From JBBIRW01 sp037441565 (lineage in GTDB: Bacteria; Desulfobacterota; JBBIRW01): 64,000 bases of DNA. Where the stretch lies: assembly GCA_037441565.1 (NCBI GenBank), contig JBBIRW010000004.1:164789-228788 (forward strand), in the 5' to 3' direction. This document shows positions 44,991 through 53,927 of this stretch, piece after piece. How positions within the stretch are numbered: position 1 is the stretch's first letter; every line of letters begins with the position of its first letter. Under the pieces are notes generated by a model. That model did not search any database, was not told where the DNA came from, and saw only the letters and a program-made list of their open reading frames with translations. A program made the position numbers and the translations under genes.

Positions 44991-45293
44991 ATGGGGACGA
45001 GAAAAAAGATGATTGGCACAGTGGTGAGCGACAAAATGGACAAGACAGTAGTTGTATCTGTGGAAACCCTTGTTCAGCACAGGAGATACAAAAAATTCAT
45101 CCGTCGAAGGAAGAAATATAAGGCCCATGATGCAAATAATGAGTGTAGGATCGGCGATAGAGTTCTTCTTGTCGAAACAAGGCCACTGAGTAAGGAGAAG
45201 CGGTGGAGGGTAGTTCAGATTCTTGAAAGGGGAAGCGGGAGAGATTTAATCGATGAAGGGATAAGCCATGATACAGCCTCACACAATTCTTGA
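44991..45293 (+). CDS. rpsQ: 30S ribosomal protein S17
   Basis: A 100-residue S17 with KKMIGTVVSDKMDKTVVVSVE and DRVLLVETRPLSKEKRWRVV. The ATG at 44991 has AGGAG 5 bases upstream. The C-terminal 15 or so residues extend past the usual end and overlap rplN by 26 bases. Confidence 0.95.
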   Translation: MGTRKKMIGTVVSDKMDKTVVVSVETLVQHRRYKKFIRRRKKYKAHDANNECRIGDRVLLVETRPLSKEKRWRVVQILERGSGRDLIDEGISHDTASHNS

Positions 45294-45636
45294 AGCAGCC
45301 GATAATACAGGTGCAAAGAAACTTTATTGTATAAAGGTGATTGGAGGCACAAAGAGGAGGTATGCGACTGTGGGAGACGTCATTGTTGTTTCTGTAAAGG
45401 AGGCTATTCCATTTGGAAAGGTTAAAAAAGGGGAAGTGCACAGAGCAGTAGTTGTGAGAACAAAAAAGGAGGTTGGAAGACCTGATGGTAGCTACATCAG
45501 GTTTGATGATAATTCAGCTGTACTGATAAATCCCCAGGGAGAGCCCCTTGGCACAAGGATATTTGGACCTGTTGCAAGGGAACTGAGAGCAAGGAAATTT
45601 ATGAAGATCCTATCCCTTGCACCAGAAGTTATATAA
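45268..45636 (+). CDS. rplN: 50S ribosomal protein L14
   Basis: A 122-residue L14 at the subunit interface, starting MIQPHTILEAADNTGAK and ending in ARELRARKFMKILSLAPEV. The start lies inside rpsQ, with AAGGG upstream. Confidence 0.97.
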   Translation: MIQPHTILEAADNTGAKKLYCIKVIGGTKRRYATVGDVIVVSVKEAIPFGKVKKGEVHRAVVVRTKKEVGRPDGSYIRFDDNSAVLINPQGEPLGTRIFGPVARELRARKFMKILSLAPEVI

Positions 45637-45670
45637 ATTTAGAAGGATAATATCGGCAGGTGTTAAAGGA

Positions 45671-45994
45671 ATGAGGAGATTTCATGTGAGAAAGAACGAT
45701 ACTGTTATGGTTATAGCGGGAAAGGGAAAGGGCAAGATCGGAAAGATCCTCAAGGTATTTCCCTCTGAGGCGCGTATCGTTGTGGAGAAGGTAAATCTCA
45801 TAAAGAGGCACACAAGACCATCGCACCAGAATCCGCAAGGGGGGATAATCGAGAAGGAAGGTCCAATACATATATCCAATGTTCTTCTTTATTGCACTAA
45901 ATGTGCTAAGGGTGTGAGGGTTGGCAGAAAGGTCCTTGAAGATGGTAAAAAGGCAAGATATTGCAAAAAGTGCGGGGAGATATTTGATAAATAA
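45671..45994 (+). CDS. rplX: 50S ribosomal protein L24 with C-terminal zinc ribbon
   Basis: A 107-residue L24. The KOW part has VRKNDTVMVIAGKGKGKIGKILKV; the C-terminal part carries CTKC and CKKC, the four-cysteine form found in many thermophiles. I chose the ATG at 45671, as the frame upstream (to 45617) overlaps rplN and is not conserved in style. Confidence 0.94.
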   Translation: MRRFHVRKNDTVMVIAGKGKGKIGKILKVFPSEARIVVEKVNLIKRHTRPSHQNPQGGIIEKEGPIHISNVLLYCTKCAKGVRVGRKVLEDGKKARYCKKCGEIFDK

Positions 45995-46008
45995 AAGGAA
46001 GTGTCCTG

Positions 46009-46659
46009 ATGGCTAAGGAAACGAAAGAGCAGAAAAAGAAAGCAAAGGTTGTTGAGGATAAAGAGGACCGCTCCCTGAAAAAGGATAATGTTGAAGAACA
46101 GGTTCCAGAGGGATATGTTCCTCGGATTAAGGAAAAGTATAGAAGTGAGGTCATCCCCCAGATGATGAAGCTTTTCAACTACAAAAATCCCATGCAGGTT
46201 CCAAGGCTTGAAAAGATTGTTATAAATATGGGAGTGGGGGAAGCGAAGCAGAATATAAAGGTCCTTGATGCTGCAGCTGAACAGCTTTCTCTTATATCAG
46301 GTCAGAAACCAGTAATTACTAAGGGAAGAAAATCAATAGCAGCATTTCAATTAAGGGCAGGGATGCCAATCGGATGCATGGTCACCCTGAGAGGTAACCG
46401 GATGTATGAATTCTTTGATAGACTTGTAAGTATCGCGCTTCCAAGGGTAAGGGATTTTAAGGGCGTTTCCCCTAATTCATTTGATGGGAGGGGGAATTAC
46501 ACACTCGGGATAAGGGAGCAGATAATATTTCCTGAGATAAGCTATGATAAGATAGATAAGATCAGGGGGATGAACATAACATTTGTTACAACAGCGAAGA
46601 CTGATGAGGAGGCAAGGGAACTTTTGAAGCTCCTCGGAATGCCTTTCAGAAGCGCTTGA
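46009..46659 (+). CDS. rplE: 50S ribosomal protein L5 with N-terminal extension
   Basis: A 216-residue L5, about 37 residues longer than usual (179). The core starts near PRIKEKYRSEVIPQMMKLF and has KIVINMGVGEAKQN and LRGNRMYEFFDRLVSIALPRVRDF. The extra N terminus is rich in Lys and Glu and has no internal ATG that would give the standard length. AAGGA lies 9 bases before the ATG, so the extension is probably real. Confidence 0.95.
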   Translation: MAKETKEQKKKAKVVEDKEDRSLKKDNVEEQVPEGYVPRIKEKYRSEVIPQMMKLFNYKNPMQVPRLEKIVINMGVGEAKQNIKVLDAAAEQLSLISGQKPVITKGRKSIAAFQLRAGMPIGCMVTLRGNRMYEFFDRLVSIALPRVRDFKGVSPNSFDGRGNYTLGIREQIIFPEISYDKIDKIRGMNITFVTTAKTDEEARELLKLLGMPFRSA

Positions 46660-46670
46660 GGAGGTTTGAT

Positions 46671-46856
46671 GTGACGAGAAAAGCACTTATGGTAAAGGCT
46701 ATGAGGGAACCCAAATTCAGGGTGAGGAAAAGAAACCGGTGTCCTCTCTGTGGAAGGGCAAGGGGATATTACAGGAAATTCAATATGTGCAGGATATGTT
46801 TAAGACATAAGGCCCTGAGGGGTGAACTTCCTGGCGTCGTAAAGGCAAGCTGGTAA
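46671..46856 (+). CDS. rpsN: 30S ribosomal protein S14, zinc type
   Basis: A 61-residue short S14 with CPLCGR and CRICLR, the zinc-binding type. The GTG at 46671 has GAGGAGG 6 bases upstream and gives the usual TRKALMVK start; an ATG-like start further upstream lies in the rplE end. Confidence 0.95.
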   Translation: MTRKALMVKAMREPKFRVRKRNRCPLCGRARGYYRKFNMCRICLRHKALRGELPGVVKASW

Positions 46857-46884
46857 AAAAACTTTTTAGGTGGAGATTAGGAAG

Positions 46885-47286
46885 ATGGCGATCAATGATC
46901 CCATAGCGGATATGCTTACAAGGATTAGAAATGCATCCCAGGCAAGGCACGAAAAGGTCGATATTATAGGATCAAAGCTTCTTATGAAGATTGCTGAGAT
47001 CCTTAAAGACGAAGGGTATATTTCGGAATTTAAGGTTCTGGATGATGAGAAGAGTAAAAGGACAATAAGAATCTTTCTCAAATATGATACCAGGAAGAGC
47101 CCTATTATAAACAAATTAATAAGGATAAGCAAGCCTGGAAGAAGGATTTATGTGGGCAAGGATGATATCCCCAATGTAATGGGTGGTCTCGGTATCTGTA
47201 TACTCTCTACATCAAGGGGAATTATGACAGGACATAAGGCCAGGGAGCTTGGCATTGGTGGAGAATTAATGTGTGCGATATGGTAG
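46885..47286 (+). CDS. rpsH: 30S ribosomal protein S8
   Basis: A 133-residue S8 starting NDPIADMLTRIRNA and ending with STSRGIMTGHKARELGIGGELMCAIW. In E. coli S8 represses the spc operon. The ATG at 46885 matches the family start better than the longer frame from 46870. Confidence 0.96.
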   Translation: MAINDPIADMLTRIRNASQARHEKVDIIGSKLLMKIAEILKDEGYISEFKVLDDEKSKRTIRIFLKYDTRKSPIINKLIRISKPGRRIYVGKDDIPNVMGGLGICILSTSRGIMTGHKARELGIGGELMCAIW

Positions 47287-47295
47287 GAGGTTTTG

Positions 47296-47835
47296 ATGTC
47301 GAGAATAGGTAGGCTTCCCATAAAACTGCCTGAGGGTGTGAAAGCAAAGATAGAGGGAAGGAAAATAGCTATCCAGGGTCGTCTGGGCACACTCGAAATG
47401 GAGATCCCTGAACAGATAGATATCCAAATGGAAGATGGCTTTATAAATGTAGTAAGGAAAGGTGAGGATAGAAGAACAAGGGCGCTTCATGGATTAATAA
47501 GGAGCCTGATAAACAATATGGTTATCGGGGTTAGCCAGGGATTTGAGAAAAAACTTGAGATAAGCGGCATCGGATACAGGGCTGAGGTAAAGGGGAATAT
47601 GCTTATTCTTAATCTCGGTTATTCTCATCCCATCAACTATATACTTCCTGAGGGCATTAAGGCAATGGTCGAAAAGGGAACGATAATAACGATCCAGGGA
47701 ATTGATAAGGAGCTTGTTGGATTGACAGCAGCAAAGATCAGATCCTTTAGAAAACCCGATCCTTACAAGGCAAAAGGCATAATCTATGCTGGTGAAAAGA
47801 TTATAAGGAAGGTAGGGAAGACTGGAGCAAAGTAA
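47296..47835 (+). CDS. rplF: 50S ribosomal protein L6
   Basis: A 179-residue L6 with MSRIGRLPIKLPEGV and the C-terminal KIRSFRKPDPYKAKGIIYAGE. GGAGG lies 5 bases before the ATG at 47296. Confidence 0.96.
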   Translation: MSRIGRLPIKLPEGVKAKIEGRKIAIQGRLGTLEMEIPEQIDIQMEDGFINVVRKGEDRRTRALHGLIRSLINNMVIGVSQGFEKKLEISGIGYRAEVKGNMLILNLGYSHPINYILPEGIKAMVEKGTIITIQGIDKELVGLTAAKIRSFRKPDPYKAKGIIYAGEKIIRKVGKTGAK

Positions 47836-47840
47836 GGGCT

Positions 47841-48209
47841 ATGAGAAGCACAAGGCTCATTGGAAGATTAAAGAGAAAGAGAAGGATAAGAAAAAAGATC
47901 TTCGGCGAGAGCAGCAGACCAAGATTAACTGTTTTCAAATCAAAAAAACATATCTATGCGCAGATCATTGATGATGTAAATGGTATCACCCTTTGTTCAG
48001 CTTCAACCCTTTCTCCCGAGATAAAGCAGATAAGGAATGAACGTAGGTTAAAAGGTATAGAACTTGCAAAATTGGTTGGCTCCTTAATAGCAAAAAGGGC
48101 GAGGGAAAAGGGGGTTGAGAAGGTTGTCTTTGACCGTAATGGCTTTCTATATCATGGTAGAATCAAATCCCTTGCTGATGCAGCACGGGAAGGTGGATTA
48201 AACTTTTAA
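47841..48209 (+). CDS. rplR: 50S ribosomal protein L18
   Basis: A 122-residue 5S rRNA-binding L18 with a basic N terminus and RPRLTVFKSKKHIYAQIIDD, then VVFDRNGFLYHGRIKSLADAAREGGLNF. It starts 5 bases after rplF. Confidence 0.96.
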   Translation: MRSTRLIGRLKRKRRIRKKIFGESSRPRLTVFKSKKHIYAQIIDDVNGITLCSASTLSPEIKQIRNERRLKGIELAKLVGSLIAKRAREKGVEKVVFDRNGFLYHGRIKSLADAAREGGLNF

Positions 48210-48222
48210 ATAGGAGGTAGTT

Positions 48223-48753
48223 TTGGAGAGGATCAATCCAGAAGGGCTCAATCTCAAAGAGAGGGTTGTTTATATAAACAGGGTTGCAAAGGTTGTTAAG
48301 GGGGGAAGAAGGTTCAGCTTCAATGCACTTGTGGCAGTTGGCGATGAAAATGGAATTGTAGGAATAGGACATGGAAAGGCACATGAGGTTCCTGAGGCGA
48401 TAAGAAAGGCTGTTGAGGATGCAAAGAAGAATCTGGTAAGGGTGCCAATTATTGATGGAACGATACCTTATGAGGTATATGGCAAATTCGGTGCAACAAC
48501 TGTGCTTTTAAAACCCGCCTCCCAGGGAACGGGTGTTATTGCTGGCGGAAGTGTCAGGGCGGTTGTGGAATCAGCAGGAATTCAGAATATACTGACAAAG
48601 TGCATTGGTTCAACAAATCCGCACAATGCACTTAAGGCAACCATTGAAGGCCTTAAAAAGCTCAGCCATCCGGAGGAGATTGCTGAAAAAAGGGGGAAGA
48701 AAATAGAAGAGATATTGAAATATGGGAAGAGAAGCAAGGATGAGAAAGCTTAA
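48223..48753 (+). CDS. rpsE: 30S ribosomal protein S5
   Basis: A 176-residue S5 with VVKGGRRFSFNALVAVGDENGIVGIGHGKA and TGVIAGGSVRAVVESAGIQNILTK. It starts with TTG behind TAGGAGG. The end overlaps rpmD by 14 bases. Confidence 0.96.
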   Translation: MERINPEGLNLKERVVYINRVAKVVKGGRRFSFNALVAVGDENGIVGIGHGKAHEVPEAIRKAVEDAKKNLVRVPIIDGTIPYEVYGKFGATTVLLKPASQGTGVIAGGSVRAVVESAGIQNILTKCIGSTNPHNALKATIEGLKKLSHPEEIAEKRGKKIEEILKYGKRSKDEKA

Positions 48754-48937
48754 AGTGACCCTTAAAAGAAGTGGTATAGGATGTACAGAGGATCAGCGAT
48801 ATACACTGAGAAGTCTCGGTCTGACAAAATTACACAAGACTGTTATCCACAAAGATAATGAATGTATTAGGGGGATGATAAGAAAGGTTTCACATCTTGT
48901 TGAAGTAGTTGAGATTGACTCTGAAGAAGGGAGATAA
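48740..48937 (+). CDS. rpmD: 50S ribosomal protein L30
   Basis: A 65-residue L30 with KVTLKRSGIGCTEDQRYTLRSLGLTKLHKTV. The ATG at 48740 gives the family start; the frame further upstream lies in rpsE. Confidence 0.95.
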   Translation: MRKLKVTLKRSGIGCTEDQRYTLRSLGLTKLHKTVIHKDNECIRGMIRKVSHLVEVVEIDSEEGR

Positions 48938-48940
48938 AGA

Positions 48941-49387
48941 ATGGATCTCAGCATGTTGAGGCCTGCAAAGGGCTCGAGACACAGGGAAAAACGTGTGGGG
49001 AGAGGCCCCGGCTCCGGGCATGGAAAAACATCATGCAGGGGGCACAAAGGTCAGGGTGCAAGGTCAAACAGGGGCTCAAAGCCAGGATTTGAAGGGGGGC
49101 AGATGCCTCTCCAGAGAAGGCTTCCAAAAAGGGGGTTTTCCAATAAACCCTTCAAGGTGGAGTATGCTGTTGTGAACCTAAGGGACCTTGAGAAATTTTC
49201 TGATGTTGATGTATTTGATCCCGAATTCTTTTACTCCTCAGCTCTTGTTAAGAAGAAAACGCTCCCCATCAAGGTCCTTGGAGATGGTGATGTCACAAGG
49301 CCTCTGGTTGTTAAGGCCCATCGTTTCAGCAGGTCAGCAGTGGAAAAGATTAAAGCAGCAGGTGGAAAGGTAGAGGTTTTGAATTGA
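48941..49387 (+). CDS. rplO: 50S ribosomal protein L15
   Basis: A 148-residue L15 with a glycine- and basic-rich N-terminal half (KRVGRGPGSGHGKTSCRGHKGQGARS) that threads through 23S rRNA. The C-terminal domain ends with KIKAAGGKVEVLN. It overlaps the secY start. Confidence 0.96.
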   Translation: MDLSMLRPAKGSRHREKRVGRGPGSGHGKTSCRGHKGQGARSNRGSKPGFEGGQMPLQRRLPKRGFSNKPFKVEYAVVNLRDLEKFSDVDVFDPEFFYSSALVKKKTLPIKVLGDGDVTRPLVVKAHRFSRSAVEKIKAAGGKVEVLN

Positions 49388-50694
49388 TAAGCAGTCTTCA
49401 AAATATCACAAAAATACCGGAGCTCAAGAGAAGAATAGGTTTTACCCTTATTATGCTTGCTGTATACCGGATAGGGTGTTTTGTGCCTGTTCCTGGAATA
49501 AATACACAGGCACTTGCAGGATTTCTTGGCAGGGCAAGGGGAACCATCCTTGACCTTTTTGATATGTTCTCAGGAGGTGCACTTGAAAACTTCTCTGTAT
49601 TTGCATTGGGAATAATGCCATATATAAGTGCATCAATAATCCTTCAGCTTCTTACCGTTGTTATCCCATACCTTGAAAAGCTTTCCAAGGAAGGGGAGAT
49701 TGGAAGAAAAAAGATTATTCAGTATACGCGATATGGAACCGTAATTCTCAGCATGATTCAGGGATTTGGCATCGCAATAGGTCTTGAGAGCATGGCAGGA
49801 CCGGGTGGACAACCTGTTGTTGCATCGCCGGGATGGGGGTTCAGGTTGCTTACAATGATAACACTAACATCGGGGACAGCCTTTATCATGTGGCTTGGTG
49901 AACAGATAACGGAAAGAGGGATTGGCAATGGTATCTCTCTTGTTATATTTGCGGGGATCGTTGCAAGGATGCCAAGGGCTATAGCAAATACAGGTAAATT
50001 AATAAGAACAGGAGAACTTAGCATATTTGTCATGCTTATTATATTCCTTCTCATGGTTGTTGTTGTTGCCTTTATCATATTTATGGAAGGTGGCCAGAGG
50101 AGGATCCCGATTCAGTACGCAAGAAGAATAATAGGAAGGAGGGTATACGGGGGTCAGTCAACGCACCTTCCTTTGAAGATAAATCAGGCTGGCGTTATAC
50201 CACCCATATTTGCTTCATCAATACTGCTCTTTCCGGGAACCATTGCACGCTTTATACCACATGAGATTCCACAGAGAATTGCAACATTTCTTACGCCTGG
50301 GAGTTTTATTTATGAGGTGCTTTTTGTTGGATTCATTATATTTTTCTGCTATTTTTATACAGCGGTTACCTTTAACCCTGTTGATGTTGCCGAGAATTTA
50401 CAGAAGTACGGTGGCTACATTCCTGGTATAAGACCGGGAAGAAAAACTGCAGAGTTTATCGATAGGATTCTGAGCAGAATAACACTTGGTGGTGCACTTT
50501 ATGTGTCAGCTGTATGTGTGCTCCCAACGATATTGATAAGACATTTTAATGTTCCTTTCTATTTTGGTGGAACATCACTTTTGATAGTTGTTGGAGTTGC
50601 AATGGATACGATCCAGCAGATTGAAGCCCATATGATTACAAGACATTATGAAGGGTTTGTTAAAAAGGGGAAAATAAGAAGCAGGAGGGGTTAA
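49384..50694 (+). CDS. secY: preprotein translocase subunit SecY
   Basis: A 436-residue, ten-span translocase channel. It has RIGFTLIMLAVYRIGCFVPVPGI near the N terminus, the plug region LFDMFSGGALENFSVFALGIMPYISASI and the cytoplasmic loop with GQSTHLPLKINQAGVIPPIFASS. It starts with TTG in a TTGA overlap with rplO; AGAGG is 8 bases upstream. Confidence 0.97.
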   Translation: MISSLQNITKIPELKRRIGFTLIMLAVYRIGCFVPVPGINTQALAGFLGRARGTILDLFDMFSGGALENFSVFALGIMPYISASIILQLLTVVIPYLEKLSKEGEIGRKKIIQYTRYGTVILSMIQGFGIAIGLESMAGPGGQPVVASPGWGFRLLTMITLTSGTAFIMWLGEQITERGIGNGISLVIFAGIVARMPRAIANTGKLIRTGELSIFVMLIIFLLMVVVVAFIIFMEGGQRRIPIQYARRIIGRRVYGGQSTHLPLKINQAGVIPPIFASSILLFPGTIARFIPHEIPQRIATFLTPGSFIYEVLFVGFIIFFCYFYTAVTFNPVDVAENLQKYGGYIPGIRPGRKTAEFIDRILSRITLGGALYVSAVCVLPTILIRHFNVPFYFGGTSLLIVVGVAMDTIQQIEAHMITRHYEGFVKKGKIRSRRG

Positions 50695-50698
50695 TAAG

Positions 50699-51358
50699 AT
50701 GAATCTTATACTTCTTGGTCCACCTGGTGCGGGAAAGGGAACACAGGCAAAGTTGATGATAGAGAATCTCAACATCCCTCAGATATCAACCGGCGATATA
50801 CTGAGGGAATCCGTTAAGAACGAAACACCCCTCGGGATAAAGGCAAAATCATATATGGAGAAAGGGCTGCTTGTTCCAGATGATATTGTCATAGGTATTG
50901 TGGAAGAAAGAATATCCAGGGAGGATTGCAGGAATGGATTTATCCTTGATGGTTTTCCAAGGACCGTTGCCCAGGCAGAAGCGCTTGAAAATGTCCTTAA
51001 GAGCATGGGGAAAAGGATTGATCATGTTATCTCTATACATGTGGAAAAGGATGAACTGATAAAAAGGCTTTCGGGTCGATGGACCTGCAAAAATTGTCAG
51101 GAAGGTTATCACGAGATCTTCAATCCACCAAAGAAAAGCGGTATATGTGATAAATGCGGTGGTGAGCTTTATCAGAGAGAGGATGACAGGGAGGAGACGG
51201 TGAGAAAAAGGCTGCAGACATATGAAAGTCAGACAATGCCGCTAATAGATTATTACAGGAAGAAAGATATCCTCAGACAGATAGATGGAAGGGGTGAAAT
51301 AAAGGAAGTTTTTGGAAGGATCCTTAAGGTTTTGAATATTGGGCAAGAGGCTCGATGA
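50699..51358 (+). CDS. adk: adenylate kinase, zinc-LID form
   Basis: A 219-residue AMP kinase. P-loop GPPGAGKGTQA near residues 6-16, then GFPRTVAQAEAL. The LID has CKNC and CDKC, four cysteines binding zinc, as in Gram-positive and thermophilic enzymes. The stop overlaps the map start by ATGA. Confidence 0.97.
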   Translation: MNLILLGPPGAGKGTQAKLMIENLNIPQISTGDILRESVKNETPLGIKAKSYMEKGLLVPDDIVIGIVEERISREDCRNGFILDGFPRTVAQAEALENVLKSMGKRIDHVISIHVEKDELIKRLSGRWTCKNCQEGYHEIFNPPKKSGICDKCGGELYQREDDREETVRKRLQTYESQTMPLIDYYRKKDILRQIDGRGEIKEVFGRILKVLNIGQEAR

Positions 51359-52101
51359 TATATCTGAAGACGAGAGAAGAGATAGAGAAGATGAGGATTG
51401 CAAATATTATAGTTGCTGAGATACTCTATCAGTTAAGTGAAATGGTGAGGCCAGGTATAAGAACAATAGAGCTTGAGGAGGAGTGTGAGAGGCTTGTTGA
51501 AAAATACGGTTGCATTCCTGCATTCAAGGGATACAATGGGTATCCATGCTGTCTTTGCACTTCAATAAATGAAGAGGTTGTTCACGGTATCCCATCGCGA
51601 AGGGAGTTAAAAGAGGGTGATATAATCAGTATAGATTTTGGAGCAGTTTACGATGGATATTATGGAGATGCTGCAATAACGCTCCCTGTTGGTGATGTAA
51701 GTGAGAAGGCAAAAAGGCTTATGCAGACAACAGAGGAAGCGCTATATAGGGGGATTGAAAAAGCTGTAGAGGGCAACAGGCTTTCAGATATATCCCATGC
51801 CATCCAGAGCTGGGTCGAGGAAAAGGGTTTTTCAGTTGTAAGGGATTTTGTGGGGCATGGGATCGGGAAATCACTTCATGAGGAGCCCCAGATTCCCAAT
51901 TTCGGTCCTCCCGGTAAGGGTGTGAGATTGCAGGAGGGTATGGTTCTGGCAATTGAACCGATGGTGAATGAGGGTAGCTGGGAGGTTGAGATACTGAAGG
52001 ATAGATGGACTGCTGTTACAAAGGACAGGAGCCTTTCTTGTCATTTTGAGCACTCAGTTGCTGTGACAAAGAAAGGTCCCTACATCTTAAGTAAAATATA
52101 G
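51355..52101 (+). CDS. map: methionine aminopeptidase, type I
   Basis: A 248-residue dimetal protease that removes the initiator Met. Metal ligands are seen in DFGAVYDGYYGDAA, HGIGKSLHE, IEPMV and the final HFEHSVAVT. Coupled to adk. Confidence 0.97.
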   Translation: MIYLKTREEIEKMRIANIIVAEILYQLSEMVRPGIRTIELEEECERLVEKYGCIPAFKGYNGYPCCLCTSINEEVVHGIPSRRELKEGDIISIDFGAVYDGYYGDAAITLPVGDVSEKAKRLMQTTEEALYRGIEKAVEGNRLSDISHAIQSWVEEKGFSVVRDFVGHGIGKSLHEEPQIPNFGPPGKGVRLQEGMVLAIEPMVNEGSWEVEILKDRWTAVTKDRSLSCHFEHSVAVTKKGPYILSKI

Positions 52102-52113
52102 GCAAGGGGGTAT

Positions 52114-52332
52114 ATGCCGAAAGAGGATGCAATAGAGGTAGAGGGAACAGTTGTTGAGACACTACCAAATGCTATGTTCAGGGTGGAGCTGGACAATGGC
52201 CATAGAGTCCTTGCTCACGTTTCGGGTAAGATGAGGATGCATTTTATAAAGATCCTTCCAGGTGATAGGGTAAAGGTTGAGCTATCACCATATGATTTGA
52301 CAAGAGGGAGGATTGTTTACAGGATTAAGTAA
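52114..52332 (+). CDS. infA: translation initiation factor IF-1
   Basis: A 72-residue OB-fold protein with EGTVVETLPNAMFRVELDNGHRVLAHVSGKMR and VELSPYDLTRGRIVYR. It binds the 30S A site during initiation. Confidence 0.97.
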   Translation: MPKEDAIEVEGTVVETLPNAMFRVELDNGHRVLAHVSGKMRMHFIKILPGDRVKVELSPYDLTRGRIVYRIK

Positions 52333-52353
52333 ATTCTATAAATGGGTCATGAT

Positions 52354-52467
52354 ATGAAGGTTAGACCATCTGTAAAGAAGATATGTGATAAATGCAAGAT
52401 AATAAAGAGAAAGGGTGTTATTCGCGTAATCTGTGAAAATCCGAAGCATAAACAGAGACAGGGGTAA
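52354..52467 (+). CDS. rpmJ: 50S ribosomal protein L36, zinc type
   Basis: A 37-residue L36: MKVRPSVKKICDKCKIIKRK, a third Cys in VICENPKHKQRQG and its nearby His. This is the CCCH zinc form. It follows infA and precedes rpsM, the standard order. Confidence 0.96.
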   Translation: MKVRPSVKKICDKCKIIKRKGVIRVICENPKHKQRQG

Positions 52468-52478
52468 GGAGGTAAACA

Positions 52479-52853
52479 TTGGCAAGAATTGCAGGTGTTG
52501 AATTACCAAGGGACAAGAGGATTGAGATAGCATTGACCTATATATACGGCATAGGTCGATCAAGTGCAAGGAAGATCCTTGAAAGAACAGGTATTGATTT
52601 CAATAAAAAGACAAGGGATCTCAATGATTCTGAGATAACAAGATTAAGGGAGATCATCGAGCATGAGTACAAGGTCGAGGGAGATCTCAGAAAAGAGATC
52701 GCAATGAATATAAAAAGGCTCATGGAGCTTGGCACATACAGGGGGTTAAGGCACAAAAGGGGGCTTCCTGTGAGGGGTCAGAGGACAAGAACCAATGCAC
52801 GGACAAGAAAAGGTCCACGGGGCGCAATGATAAAGAAGGCAAAGAAGGCTTAA
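52479..52853 (+). CDS. rpsM: 30S ribosomal protein S13
   Basis: A 124-residue S13 with RIAGVELPRDKRIEIALTYIYGIGRSSARKIL and the C-terminal RGLRHKRGLPVRGQRTRTNARTRKG. It starts with TTG, AAGGAGG 6 bases upstream. Confidence 0.97.
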   Translation: MARIAGVELPRDKRIEIALTYIYGIGRSSARKILERTGIDFNKKTRDLNDSEITRLREIIEHEYKVEGDLRKEIAMNIKRLMELGTYRGLRHKRGLPVRGQRTRTNARTRKGPRGAMIKKAKKA

Positions 52854-52863
52854 GGAGGACTCA

Positions 52864-53253
52864 ATGGTTGCAGCAAGGAGAAGGGGGAAGAAGAAGGTTA
52901 AGAAAAACATCCCCATGGGGATTGCTCATATACAGGCTACCTTTAACAATACCATAGTTACAATAACAGATATGAATGGAAACACCATTGCATGGTCAAG
53001 TGCAGGAATAGTGGGATTTAAGGGTGCAAGGAAAGGGACGCCATTTGCGGCACAGATGGCAACAGAGGATGCTGCGAAAAAGGCGATGGAGCATGGTGTG
53101 AGGACAATCCATGTATATGTTAAGGGTCCTGGTGCAGGGAGGGAGGCAGCGTTAAGGACCCTTCAGGCTGCAGGTTTCAACATCACACTTATCAGGGATG
53201 TTACCCCTATACCTCATAATGGGTGCAGACCACCAAAAAGAAGAAGGGTATAA
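52864..53253 (+). CDS. rpsK: 30S ribosomal protein S11
   Basis: A 129-residue S11 with GIAHIQATFNNTIVTITDMNGNTIAWSSAG and the C-terminal IRDVTPIPHNGCRPPKRRRV. It lies in the platform near the mRNA exit. Confidence 0.97.
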   Translation: MVAARRRGKKKVKKNIPMGIAHIQATFNNTIVTITDMNGNTIAWSSAGIVGFKGARKGTPFAAQMATEDAAKKAMEHGVRTIHVYVKGPGAGREAALRTLQAAGFNITLIRDVTPIPHNGCRPPKRRRV

Positions 53254-53271
53254 GAATTAAGGAGGAAGAAA

Positions 53272-53898
53272 TTGGGAAGATATACAGGATCAGTGTGCAG
53301 ATTTTGCAGACGCGAAGGAATGAAACTATTCCTTAAGGGTGATAGGTGCTTTACTACGAAGTGCGCATTTGAAAGAAGGGGTTATGCACCGGGTCAGCAC
53401 GGACAGGCACATCCAAAGATTACAGAGTATAGCATAAGGCTTCGTGAAAAACAGAAGGTTAAGAGAATGTATGGGATAATGGAGAGGCAATTCAAGATAT
53501 ATTTTGAGAGGGCGGAGAGATTAAGAGGCAGGACCGGTGAAAACCTCCTTACCCTCCTTGAAAGGAGACTTGATAATGTTATTTATCGACTTGGCTTTGC
53601 AAGCACAAGGGCAGAGGCACGAATGTTTGTGAGGCATGGGCATTTCTTGGTCAATGGAAAAAAGGTTAACATACCATCTTATCTGGTAAATCAGAACGAT
53701 GAGATTGTGCTGAAAGAGAAGAGCAGGGAAAATCCCCACATACTTTCAGCCCTTGAAAGTGCTGCAAGAAGACCCCTTCCATCCTGGCTTGAGCTCGACA
53801 GGGAGAATTTCAGGGGAAAGGTCGTTGCCCTTCCAATGAGAGAAGATATTACAATACCCGTAAAAGAACAGTTAATTGTCGAGCTTTATTCTAAATAA
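53272..53898 (+). CDS. rpsD: 30S ribosomal protein S4, zinc form
   Basis: A 208-residue S4. Cys9, Cys12, Cys26 and Cys31 near the N terminus form the zinc site; the S4 domain has RLDNVIYRLGFASTRAEARMFVRHGHFLVNGKKV. It starts with TTG behind AAGGAGG. In E. coli it represses the alpha operon. Confidence 0.96.
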   Translation: MGRYTGSVCRFCRREGMKLFLKGDRCFTTKCAFERRGYAPGQHGQAHPKITEYSIRLREKQKVKRMYGIMERQFKIYFERAERLRGRTGENLLTLLERRLDNVIYRLGFASTRAEARMFVRHGHFLVNGKKVNIPSYLVNQNDEIVLKEKSRENPHILSALESAARRPLPSWLELDRENFRGKVVALPMREDITIPVKEQLIVELYSK

Positions 53899-53927
53899 AA
53901 GTTTTTTCCATTACAGCAGGAGGAATT

